Below, in pieces: positions 47,682 to 55,762 of a DNA stretch of 64,000 bases. Both the position numbers and the translations under genes were made by a program. The DNA comes from a virus. Numbering within the stretch: position 1 is the first letter of the stretch; each line of letters starts with the position of its first letter. The notes under the pieces were generated by a model, which saw nothing but the letters and a program-made list of their open reading frames with translations, made no database searches and had not been told where the DNA came from. The DNA is taken from positions 1 to 64,000 of the IMG/VR virus record IMGVR_UViG_3300027893_000003. One strand, given 5' to 3'.

Positions 47682-47950
47682 TTCCACTTCCTCCTTTTTC
47701 GGATGTGGTTAACACTAGCGACCTCGTACCGTTGGCCACACAAAATGCAGTATAGTCCCTCAAGGGGAAGGGTGTGCTTCTCCAGACTCGGCGGTATCAT
47801 TATGATACCTTTCTCACAAACAGGGCATGGTGTTGATTCCTCGTAAACAAAGTTTTCAAGTACCAACACTGGATTATGTGCGTTCTTTCCGCATTTGGTA
47901 ATGTCATCTTTTTCAAGGGCAGGCCCCAGTTTGCATGCCAAGTTACTCAA
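47675..47950 (-). CDS. zinc-ribbon protein, 91 aa
   Basis: TTG start with GAGAGG 8 nt upstream. CPVCEKG ... YCILCGQRY gives a four-Cys zinc ribbon; the C-terminus is very basic (IRKRRKWKC), suggesting nucleic-acid binding. It stands on the opposite strand to the surrounding structural genes, with its own promoter candidate at 48157-48185. Confidence 0.65.
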   Translation of the reverse strand: MSNLACKLGPALEKDDITKCGKNAHNPVLVLENFVYEESTPCPVCEKGIIMIPPSLEKHTLPLEGLYCILCGQRYEVASVNHIRKRRKWKC

Positions 47951-48029
47951 TGTTTCTACCTCTCTGTTGAAGTTTTTTCAACCCCCTTTCGGTAACATCA
48001 TCTAAAGAAAAAAATGGTACGACCCTCAA
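47943..48029 (-). CDS. possible leader peptide, 28 aa
   Basis: TTG-initiated frame ending in GLKKLQQRGRNIE whose stop overlaps the start of the zinc-ribbon gene, as in the other joints of this mini-operon. The start site lacks a well-spaced ribosome binding site (AGGAGG is 16 nt away), so this is tentative. Confidence 0.3.
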   Translation of the reverse strand: MRVVPFFSLDDVTERGLKKLQQRGRNIE

Positions 48030-48156
48030 TTTTTTCTACCTTACCACCTCCTTTTATTGCCTCATTTGGGAGAGGGCAAAAGATCCCAACGAGGAACCTA
48101 AGATTAGTAAAACCAACATACTGACTGAAAAACATAAAAACCCTCTACTAGTAATT

Positions 48157-48185
48157 AATATATATAGAAAGTTTTTGCATTCCAA
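48157..48185 (-). promoter_or_regulatory. promoter candidate for the minus-strand mini-operon
   Basis: Read on the minus strand: TTGGAA, 17 nt, TATATT. It sits in the 207-nt gap upstream of the mini-operon (48030-48236). Apart from this and the ribosome binding site of the terminase gene, that gap holds only a 21-codon hydrophobic frame of doubtful meaning. Confidence 0.45.
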
Positions 48186-48236
48186 ATTTTGAGAACAAAT
48201 AATAAAGGTAGAGTACGACCATGTTAAGGAGTAAGG

Positions 48237-49865
48237 ATGATAAGTGCAGAGAGACTTGAAGACCATGCTCAGAAATACGTAGTTGAATATTTGAAGTGTA
48301 AAAGAGACTTCATCTATTTCTGTAGGAAGTACGTAAAAATTGAACTACCTGGTGGAGATGTTCCGTTAATTCCCTACGGTGCTCAAGAAAAATTAGTAAT
48401 GGAGATAATTCGAAATCACTTTGTTTTTGTATTGAAATCTAGACAAATAGGCATCTCAACAATAATTCAAGCACTAGTTTGTTGGTTAGTAACATTTTAT
48501 AAGAACGTAGTAATTGGGGTAATTTCAAAGGACGCACCAGAGGCAACCGATTTTGCTCGTCACATTATGAGTATGATTGATAAGTTGCCTAGTTGGATGG
48601 CACCAAGATTTACTAAAAGAACAGAGAGGACGTTTATACTAAGCAATGGTTGCAAATGCTACGCATCGCCAGTTGCCCCGAACGCTCCTGAAAAAACTTT
48701 ACGTGGTAAATCCGTCACTTTTCTTGTCATTGATGAGGCGGCCTTCATTAAATTTATCGACGAAGCGTGGACTGGAATGGTTCCTGCTTTATCTACGAAT
48801 CAGAAAAATGCGAGGGAAAAGAAAGTCCCATTTGGAACAGTAATACTTTCTACTCCAAATAAAACTCAAGGAGTTGGAAAATGGTTTTATGAAAGATATC
48901 AAAAAGCAGTTAGCAGGGACGATATTTTCAAACCAGTAAAGATTCATTGGGGAGATATACCTCAATTAGCTAATGATCCAAGTTGGTATAAAACTCAGTG
49001 TGAACTTTGGGGCAATGATTTAAGAAAAATACAACAGGAGCTGGAGCTTAAGTTCATTGCGTCGACAGGTTCCTTCTTTGATGCTGAAACGATTGAGTTG
49101 CTACAAGATATAAATGCTGATCCTGTTGGAACTATGAAACTATACAATGGCGAGATTTGGAAATTCTCAGACCCTATCCCGGGTAGATATTATATTCTTG
49201 GTGTAGATACTGCTCCTGAGTTTGGAGATAATAAATCTGCTATTGAAGTTTTTGATTATGAAACTTTAGAGCAGGTTTGGGAATATCAAGGGAAGTGTTC
49301 AGTAACTGATTTCACAGAAGTTGTGAAAATGGCAGGCATTCAGTACCCCGGTTGCATGGTTATTGAAAATAATTCTTATGGTAATCAGGTTGCTGAAGCA
49401 ATTAATAATACTGAACTATCTATAATGATGTATAAAGAAAAGAAAGGAAAAGATCAGATAGTTCCGGGTTTAAACACAAACTCTAGAACAAGACCTCTAA
49501 TGATTGATGCTCTATATTCTTATGTAAGTGAATTTCCAGAGTGTATTAGATCAAAGAGGTTGATTCTTGAATTAATTGGTTTAATAAGCAAACCAAGTGG
49601 TCGAGTGGAGGCCGATACTGGTTGTAATGATGACTTGTCTCTTGCAGCAGCGTGCGCATATTATGTTCGTAAATATGATCCACCAATAATGATTGATATG
49701 CCACAGTTCAGAGAAGATTCATTAACAAGTATTATGGACCTTAACTTTCAAGATAATATTACTCCATTTAGGAATCAAGCTATCATAGATGATGTGAGAA
49801 AAAGGTTAGATGACGGAGAGGTTGATGATCCTTTTGTTGATATAGTTGGTACATATTTCGGCTAG
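48237..49865 (+). CDS. terminase large subunit (gp17-like)
   Basis: DNA-packaging motor and nuclease. ATPase motifs: KSRQIGIST (Walker A-like, 79-87 region) and VTFLVIDEAAF (Walker B). RNase H-like nuclease: ILGVDTAPEFGD with the first Asp, MVIENNSYG and NDDLSLAAA near the C-terminus. At 542 aa it is in the normal range. AAGGAG at 6 nt. No small terminase is recognised next to it. Confidence 0.92.
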   Translation: MISAERLEDHAQKYVVEYLKCKRDFIYFCRKYVKIELPGGDVPLIPYGAQEKLVMEIIRNHFVFVLKSRQIGISTIIQALVCWLVTFYKNVVIGVISKDAPEATDFARHIMSMIDKLPSWMAPRFTKRTERTFILSNGCKCYASPVAPNAPEKTLRGKSVTFLVIDEAAFIKFIDEAWTGMVPALSTNQKNAREKKVPFGTVILSTPNKTQGVGKWFYERYQKAVSRDDIFKPVKIHWGDIPQLANDPSWYKTQCELWGNDLRKIQQELELKFIASTGSFFDAETIELLQDINADPVGTMKLYNGEIWKFSDPIPGRYYILGVDTAPEFGDNKSAIEVFDYETLEQVWEYQGKCSVTDFTEVVKMAGIQYPGCMVIENNSYGNQVAEAINNTELSIMMYKEKKGKDQIVPGLNTNSRTRPLMIDALYSYVSEFPECIRSKRLILELIGLISKPSGRVEADTGCNDDLSLAAACAYYVRKYDPPIMIDMPQFREDSLTSIMDLNFQDNITPFRNQAIIDDVRKRLDDGEVDDPFVDIVGTYFG

Positions 49866-49876
49866 GAGAGTAAAAT

Positions 49877-50767
49877 ATGAGTGATGTTATTCAACAAGAG
49901 TTCTTTGCACTTCCTGTAGCACCCAGAATGGTTGCGAAAATAGATGGTATTCCATTATATGGATCAAAATCTCTAAATTTTATGTTCTTATTATCTTTAG
50001 GAAAAGTTCAAAAGACAAAAGCAGTTAAAGAAGAACTAAAAGAATTAGTTGATAAACAGATAATCGTTCCTTGTTGGTTACAAAGGGGAGTTTTAAAAGT
50101 CAGAAAATTTATAATTAATGAGAAGGGAGCGATAAGACATATAGCAGGATTTTATGATCCACGGTCGAAGCGGGTCTATATTCTAATTGATAATCAGATA
50201 AACAAGTGGGGGTTTGCATCAAATAAAGTTCTCTCTGATCTGACAATGCATGAATGTATTCATATGTTTGCTGATAGAAAACCAACTAAATTTTTCTCTA
50301 TATTCAATGATGATTTAAAGAAGTTTTATTATGAGTATTTTAATATTGTATTTGATCTTGGGAATAAACCAGTAAAAGAGATGGACAATATTGTAAGATT
50401 TATATTTATGGGTATCGAAAGGAAAGTTGCTTCTGGAGGGGGAATAACTAATTCTCTCTTGAAACGTTATCATACTTATCTAAATGAAAATCTTAGAAAG
50501 TATTCGAATTTGAAGGGTAAAGAATTCGAGAAAAGATTAAATGATTATATTGCTGTATTGAAATATTACTCAAAGGATATAACTATCTTCCTAAATATAA
50601 GGGATAAATATACTCATATTTTGGGTCCTCTTCAAGAAGCCTACAGGAAAACATTTGGAAGTACAACTGATACTATTCCAATTCAGGAATTGTTTTTGTG
50701 TTCTGAGGTTATAGCAGTATCAACTGAAATAAAGATAAGATCAAGTATTTATAAAGCATTTAAATAA
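49877..50767 (+). CDS. zincin-like protein with HExxH motif, 296 aa
   Basis: LTMHECIHMFADRKP places HECIH at 125-129, the zinc metallopeptidase motif, on a predicted helix. A third ligand cannot be assigned. Helical otherwise. It lies between the terminase and tape-measure genes, where a virion maturation protease would make sense, but T4-like phages use a serine protease, so this is inference. Confidence 0.65.
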   Translation: MSDVIQQEFFALPVAPRMVAKIDGIPLYGSKSLNFMFLLSLGKVQKTKAVKEELKELVDKQIIVPCWLQRGVLKVRKFIINEKGAIRHIAGFYDPRSKRVYILIDNQINKWGFASNKVLSDLTMHECIHMFADRKPTKFFSIFNDDLKKFYYEYFNIVFDLGNKPVKEMDNIVRFIFMGIERKVASGGGITNSLLKRYHTYLNENLRKYSNLKGKEFEKRLNDYIAVLKYYSKDITIFLNIRDKYTHILGPLQEAYRKTFGSTTDTIPIQELFLCSEVIAVSTEIKIRSSIYKAFK

Positions 50768-50777
50768 GGAGATCTAA

Positions 50778-53429
50778 ATGCCCGATGAGGAAATGAAATC
50801 TGGCGAGGAGTTAGCAAAAACTGCCGAAGAAGAATATGAAGAAAGGTTAAAGAACATCGGCGGAGTCAATGCCGCTGCTGCAAAAATGCAAGCGAGCATT
50901 GAGGAAAGAATTGACGAGATAAAAGGTATAGGTACTCAAGAAGGTATTGAGCAAGTTTCGAAAGCAACTAGTTCAGTACTTAGGAGCCTTAGTGCAGTTA
51001 TTAGAGAAATTGCCGTAGGCACAAAGAGGATTACTATAGGAACTGCTCTAGCAACAAAAGAAGCTATTGGTCAATATGGAAAAGCGATAAGTGAAGATAT
51101 AAGTTTCAATAAGCAAAACATTGTAGCAATGTCCCTTGCCAGAGCAACTCCATTATTTGGATATTTTGCATCCAAGTTTATGGAAACTGATGTATTTAAA
51201 TCTGCTGCAGAAAAAATTAAATCTACCCTTAGTAATGCTATTTCTGCAGTTGGTGGAAAATTTAGAAATCTATTTACTGCAGGTTGGGAAAAAGTAAGAG
51301 GTTTGTTTGGTAAGGCTAAAAGAGCGGAAACTGAGGAAATTCCAAAACTCCAAGCGGGTGGTGTAATCGGTAAGGGGGGGTTAGCGGAAGTTCATAAAGC
51401 TGAAGTCATAATGCCAATTGAAAAATTGCTGCAAAAACTTGATGAACTAAAGAAACCTACTGAAGAAGCCGCTGAAGTTGCCGTTAAACCTATGAGGATG
51501 TTCAGTGCTCTAATATCTGGAATGTCAAGACGGCAACATATGATTGAGCAATATACCCTTCGACGAATCCCTGCTGAGAGAAGAAGTTTAATAAGATCTT
51601 TTATGGGTGCATATAGAGAGACTTTTGAAGAGCATACACTACCTCATCAAGAACAGATGGTTAGACTTACAAGGCGATTAGTTTTTAGCCTTATTGGACT
51701 TGGCAATAGGTTTAGAATTGCTTTCTCAACTATGCTTTATGAGCATCCGCTTCTAAGAAACCTTTTCTGGAGTATAGGTGAATTCTCAAAGGCCCTTACC
51801 GCACCTTTTAGATTTCTTATTAAGGCAAGAGGAGGGTATGAAGCTGATCTTCCAACTTCGAGAAATCCATTCGAAAATTTGGTACAGACTTCTGGTCTCA
51901 TCTATACTGGAATGATGTATCAATTTGATAAGATAGTTGGTCATGCTCGGGCACAAAGTGAATATCTAAGAGATATTTCTGGTGCTTTTACTGGTAAGGG
52001 TTATGAACAAGTTCAAGAGGTAGAGAGACAACGCTGGTCCATTTTAAGAAAATCTTTGAGAGCAGTTTCTTGGCCAATTGAATGGTTAACAAAGAAAGCA
52101 AGAGGAGAAGAAGAAGCTTTATTTTGGACAAAACCAAGGACATTTAAGAGTCTTATGGTTGATGCTTGGAGGACAGTTTTTCCTGAAGAAGAAAAGAAAG
52201 CAGTTCTACCAACTGGAACTATGCAGAAATTAGATTTTGTCCTACAAGCAATAATAGATAGGATTAAACCACAAGAAGATAGAGAAATATCAATTCTGAA
52301 GCAATTAGAATATCAAACTGATGCTATAGAGGACCAACGACCTTGGTGGAAAAAATTACTCTCAAAGACTGAAGATATAAAAGATGCGACTCAACGAACT
52401 GCTCGAAGAATTAGAAGTATGGCTAGAAGTGCACTAAGATGGATTGTAATGGCTATTGGTTTTGTTAAGAACCTTATTGGCGGTATAGGAGGTATGGCGG
52501 CGAGATTCCTTTCGGGTACTGTACTGCCTGTAATAACAAGGACTCTACCTGCTTTGTTAAGACCACTACTTAGTCCAGCTGTCTTGGGACCTATACTCGC
52601 TGGTGCTGGTGGTTTTGCTATTGGTAGTTTAATAAATAAGTACATAGTTGATCCGTGGATGGAGAAGAGATCAAGGGAACTACAAGCTAAAGTTGCAAAG
52701 AATTGGGAGACTGTTGAAGCAGGAATGAGAGCAAGGCGGGAAGCTGCTGCTGGTCGTGGAAGGGAAAGAGTTGAAGCAGTACATGCTGCTAGAATTGCTA
52801 CAACGGTTGGTGGAAGAGCTGAAGAATTAAGAGAGAGATATTATGTTGGTGGCATGGGCGGTAGTGAGACTTATTTGGCCATACAGGCTGCTCAACAGAA
52901 ATATATGGAAGAACATATTGGCGAGTATATACCATATGGTTTTGATCAAGTTCAAATGGCCAGAATTGAGTTTGCTAAAGTAGCTGGGAAGAAAATGCCA
53001 TTTGCTGACCCAGAAAAATATGGTGTTGAAAGAGAAAAGAGATTTTTAACTTTTCTTAAATCTCAATATAAACCCGTTGGACTCGAAGCTCTTGCTAGGA
53101 CTGTTAAGAGTAGAGACCTTCTAGATAAAGCTGCCATAGCTGGTGGAGTTGCTATGGAGAAAGCTAGGGGAGTTGTTACTGATAGAATGGCCCTTGCTCG
53201 TGGCGCAGCTATGGACTTTATTATGCAGACTGAACCAATAGTTGAGGCGGGCAAGAAATCAGTTGAGGAGATGGCTAAGAGAGGTCAAGAGCAAACAGTT
53301 GCGGTGGTTTCTGAATTAACCAACACGATACAAAACAATACCCAAAATGTTGTCTCACAAATGGGTGGTCAACAGCAGACAGGTGATTTTGATCCACAAC
53401 TAGATAGAACTCTTATGGGTGCTATCTAA
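50778..53429 (+). CDS. tape-measure protein (tail length), 883 aa
   Basis: Long helical protein. KLQAGGVIGKGGLAEVHKAE followed by VIMPIEKL matches the GGIV...LVGEAGPEAVIP-type segment common to tape-measure proteins. A strongly hydrophobic region (about 555-625, including LLSPAVLGPILAGAGGFAIG) is typical of the segment that inserts during DNA injection. The rest is coiled-coil-like, with many Ala and Arg. AGGAG site. Confidence 0.75.
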   Translation: MPDEEMKSGEELAKTAEEEYEERLKNIGGVNAAAAKMQASIEERIDEIKGIGTQEGIEQVSKATSSVLRSLSAVIREIAVGTKRITIGTALATKEAIGQYGKAISEDISFNKQNIVAMSLARATPLFGYFASKFMETDVFKSAAEKIKSTLSNAISAVGGKFRNLFTAGWEKVRGLFGKAKRAETEEIPKLQAGGVIGKGGLAEVHKAEVIMPIEKLLQKLDELKKPTEEAAEVAVKPMRMFSALISGMSRRQHMIEQYTLRRIPAERRSLIRSFMGAYRETFEEHTLPHQEQMVRLTRRLVFSLIGLGNRFRIAFSTMLYEHPLLRNLFWSIGEFSKALTAPFRFLIKARGGYEADLPTSRNPFENLVQTSGLIYTGMMYQFDKIVGHARAQSEYLRDISGAFTGKGYEQVQEVERQRWSILRKSLRAVSWPIEWLTKKARGEEEALFWTKPRTFKSLMVDAWRTVFPEEEKKAVLPTGTMQKLDFVLQAIIDRIKPQEDREISILKQLEYQTDAIEDQRPWWKKLLSKTEDIKDATQRTARRIRSMARSALRWIVMAIGFVKNLIGGIGGMAARFLSGTVLPVITRTLPALLRPLLSPAVLGPILAGAGGFAIGSLINKYIVDPWMEKRSRELQAKVAKNWETVEAGMRARREAAAGRGRERVEAVHAARIATTVGGRAEELRERYYVGGMGGSETYLAIQAAQQKYMEEHIGEYIPYGFDQVQMARIEFAKVAGKKMPFADPEKYGVEREKRFLTFLKSQYKPVGLEALARTVKSRDLLDKAAIAGGVAMEKARGVVTDRMALARGAAMDFIMQTEPIVEAGKKSVEEMAKRGQEQTVAVVSELTNTIQNNTQNVVSQMGGQQQTGDFDPQLDRTLMGAI

Positions 53430-53459
53430 ATAGAGTGTTGTGGCTATAGGAGGATTTAG

Positions 53460-54647
53460 ATGGCAGAGAGAGATCTGATAACCCTAGATCCAATTTGGGG
53501 TTTACCGCCAAGGACTTTTGTTAGTAATAATATGATTATTAATACAATGCCTATCGCAAATATAACTCCAGCTGTTCCGCAATTCTCTTTGGGTTTAGGA
53601 CTATATACAACTAGAAAAGCATGGACAGAGTACAATAAACTTTTGAATTATCATGGTTTCAAACTTCAAAGTGATAATATTAAAGTAGCATTTCTTGCTG
53701 AGAATTTCCCAACAGACAATTTTCAAAATGAGTATGGAGAGAGTTTCATAAATAAAATTACTGATATTGCTAGTCAGGGTGCAGGCGAAATCGCTCAAGT
53801 AATGGGTCAGCGAACAGCTCTTGGTGGAATTGGTGCTTCTGGAAGATTACTTAGTGCCGTTGGCGAGAAATTAGGTGGTGGAGCAGGTACACTTTTACAG
53901 CAACTTGGTGGAGGTGTTGCTAAGGGTGCTACAGAAACTAGAAGAGCACTATCAGAACTCAGAGGTCAAAGGGGTCTTGGTGCTGGCGCAGCAAGAACTA
54001 TAGATATCATTAATAAAATGCTAGCTGGTGCTAGAGTTGATTTTCCACAAGTGTGGAAAAACAGCGGTTTCACACCTTCATATCAATTAACAATAAGACT
54101 CTACAATCCTAAACCTGGAAATAAAACCTCTACTCAAAAATATATTATCGGTCCAATGGTTGCTCTTCTACTTTTGGCAACCCCACAAACTTCGGACGGA
54201 GATACTTATAATTGGCCTTTCTTACAACACATTGAATGTCCAGGTATCTTTAATTTAACCCCCTCCTTTATTGGAAGTGTCGCAGTTATTAAGGGCGGAG
54301 ATCAGCAGTCAATTTCATATAACCAGCGAATGGGAATTATGGATATTAGGTTGGATATTGGAAGTTTATACAATAGTATGGTTGCTGGTCGAGTAAACCT
54401 CTCAAATAAAAGTCGCCCCACATTGAAAAATTATGCAGAGGTTCTAGCATTGGAAGGGCCTCATGAAGACGTCTATGTAGATCCAGAGGGATATACTCCT
54501 AGTCCACCCGTAACAAGACCTATTACTCAACAACAAGCTCCTACTCGATCTGATCCTACTACTCAAGTCTCACCAAGGGTACAACAGGCAGCAAGAAATA
54601 CTTATGATGATTTAGTTTCTAGGGCGAGAAGATTTCTGGGGTTCTAG
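53460..54647 (+). CDS. baseplate/tail-tube junction protein (gp48/gp54-like), 395 aa
   Basis: The C-terminal half carries the tube-like fold features IIGPMVALLLLATPQTSDGD, PGIFNLTPSFIGSVAVIKGG and MGIMDIRLDIGSLYNSM, the pattern of tail-tube initiator proteins. The middle is Gly/Ala-rich. AGGAGG site. Its last 4 nt overlap the convergent minus-strand gene. Confidence 0.72.
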   Translation: MAERDLITLDPIWGLPPRTFVSNNMIINTMPIANITPAVPQFSLGLGLYTTRKAWTEYNKLLNYHGFKLQSDNIKVAFLAENFPTDNFQNEYGESFINKITDIASQGAGEIAQVMGQRTALGGIGASGRLLSAVGEKLGGGAGTLLQQLGGGVAKGATETRRALSELRGQRGLGAGAARTIDIINKMLAGARVDFPQVWKNSGFTPSYQLTIRLYNPKPGNKTSTQKYIIGPMVALLLLATPQTSDGDTYNWPFLQHIECPGIFNLTPSFIGSVAVIKGGDQQSISYNQRMGIMDIRLDIGSLYNSMVAGRVNLSNKSRPTLKNYAEVLALEGPHEDVYVDPEGYTPSPPVTRPITQQQAPTRSDPTTQVSPRVQQAARNTYDDLVSRARRFLGF

Positions 54648-55756
54648 CAGACAGAATTTCTTAGAACCATTGTGATATAATAGGCAAGATATAAGTTGAT
54701 AACAAATTTGGTTTGGGTAGTGAATCTGTCATATCTATCTACATAATCCAAATCAACAGCCACCTTCATTAAAGTATCACCAACTACCTGCTTGAAACTT
54801 ACACGATTCCCAAGTCTTTTAATGGCCATCAATTTCTTTACGTAATCATAATAATCCTTACCACAGATTTGTTTTACACTCGTCACATTTTTTAGAAAGA
54901 GATGTAATATCATCTTAATATCATCTGAATATTTCAAATCAGCTATAGTATTCGCAATTTGCTGGGCAAGCACAGCACTTATCTTCGTTAATTTCTTAGC
55001 TTCGTCAATTGCTTTTTTATCTACTTCTTTGTAGACTGTTATTTTCTTAACAATTTGATCAATTACCCGACTAGCTTTTTCCACTTTCTGCAATTCAGCA
55101 GGATCTTCCATACCTTCTTCAGGTTCATAAGGTTTCTTTATTGCAACCCCTTCTTTTGCAGCACGATAATATAACTCAGCAAAACTCTTTATACTTTGCG
55201 AAATTCTGTGACGATAGACTAATATAAAATCAGCTATTTTATCTGGATCTGCTGCTTGAATAGATGGAGTGTGTCTCTTAACCATCTCTCTAGATAAAAA
55301 CATTATAGCATTTGGAATTGTCTTTTCACGAGCAAATAGGTGAGTTTTTGTTAGATGTTCAAGGGCATATTTAAAGACCTCAGGATTACAATATGGAATT
55401 TGCTTATGCATTAAATTTGAATAGTATCTTATACCCATATAATTTATTGTTGCTTGATATAAAACCCTATCCCTCTTTCTCAAGGCAACAAACATAGTAA
55501 AGATGAGTAAATTAGTTTGGAGTTCTCTAACCAGTAAACCAGCCTTTGGACCTATTTCCTTATAGAACCTATTACGAAATTCCTTTATGTCTTTTTCCTT
55601 CAATCCAACCATGTTGAGTATTTCATAGAAATGTTTTTTCACCGGGGGGTAGTAACATGGTTCTACCAACTTACTCAACTCTTCTCCGGCAGTACGAAGC
55701 ATATATCTCCTCAGTCTGGAGATATCAATTTTTGATTGCTTATATAGTTCTTCCAT
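54644..55756 (-). CDS. hypothetical structural-block protein, 370 aa
   Basis: All-helical, basic, no recognised motif. It is the last gene of the minus-strand baseplate operon and overlaps the convergent plus-strand gene end by 4 nt. Position suggests a tail or baseplate component. Confidence 0.7.
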   Translation of the reverse strand: MEELYKQSKIDISRLRRYMLRTAGEELSKLVEPCYYPPVKKHFYEILNMVGLKEKDIKEFRNRFYKEIGPKAGLLVRELQTNLLIFTMFVALRKRDRVLYQATINYMGIRYYSNLMHKQIPYCNPEVFKYALEHLTKTHLFAREKTIPNAIMFLSREMVKRHTPSIQAADPDKIADFILVYRHRISQSIKSFAELYYRAAKEGVAIKKPYEPEEGMEDPAELQKVEKASRVIDQIVKKITVYKEVDKKAIDEAKKLTKISAVLAQQIANTIADLKYSDDIKMILHLFLKNVTSVKQICGKDYYDYVKKLMAIKRLGNRVSFKQVVGDTLMKVAVDLDYVDRYDRFTTQTKFVINLYLAYYITMVLRNSVC

Positions 55757-55762
55757 ATTCTC

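Noticed and set aside
48054-48236. Hydrophobic minus-strand peptide upstream of the mini-operon
   Set aside because: Only about 21 codons from its best ATG, in a promoter-like gap; too little evidence for a gene.
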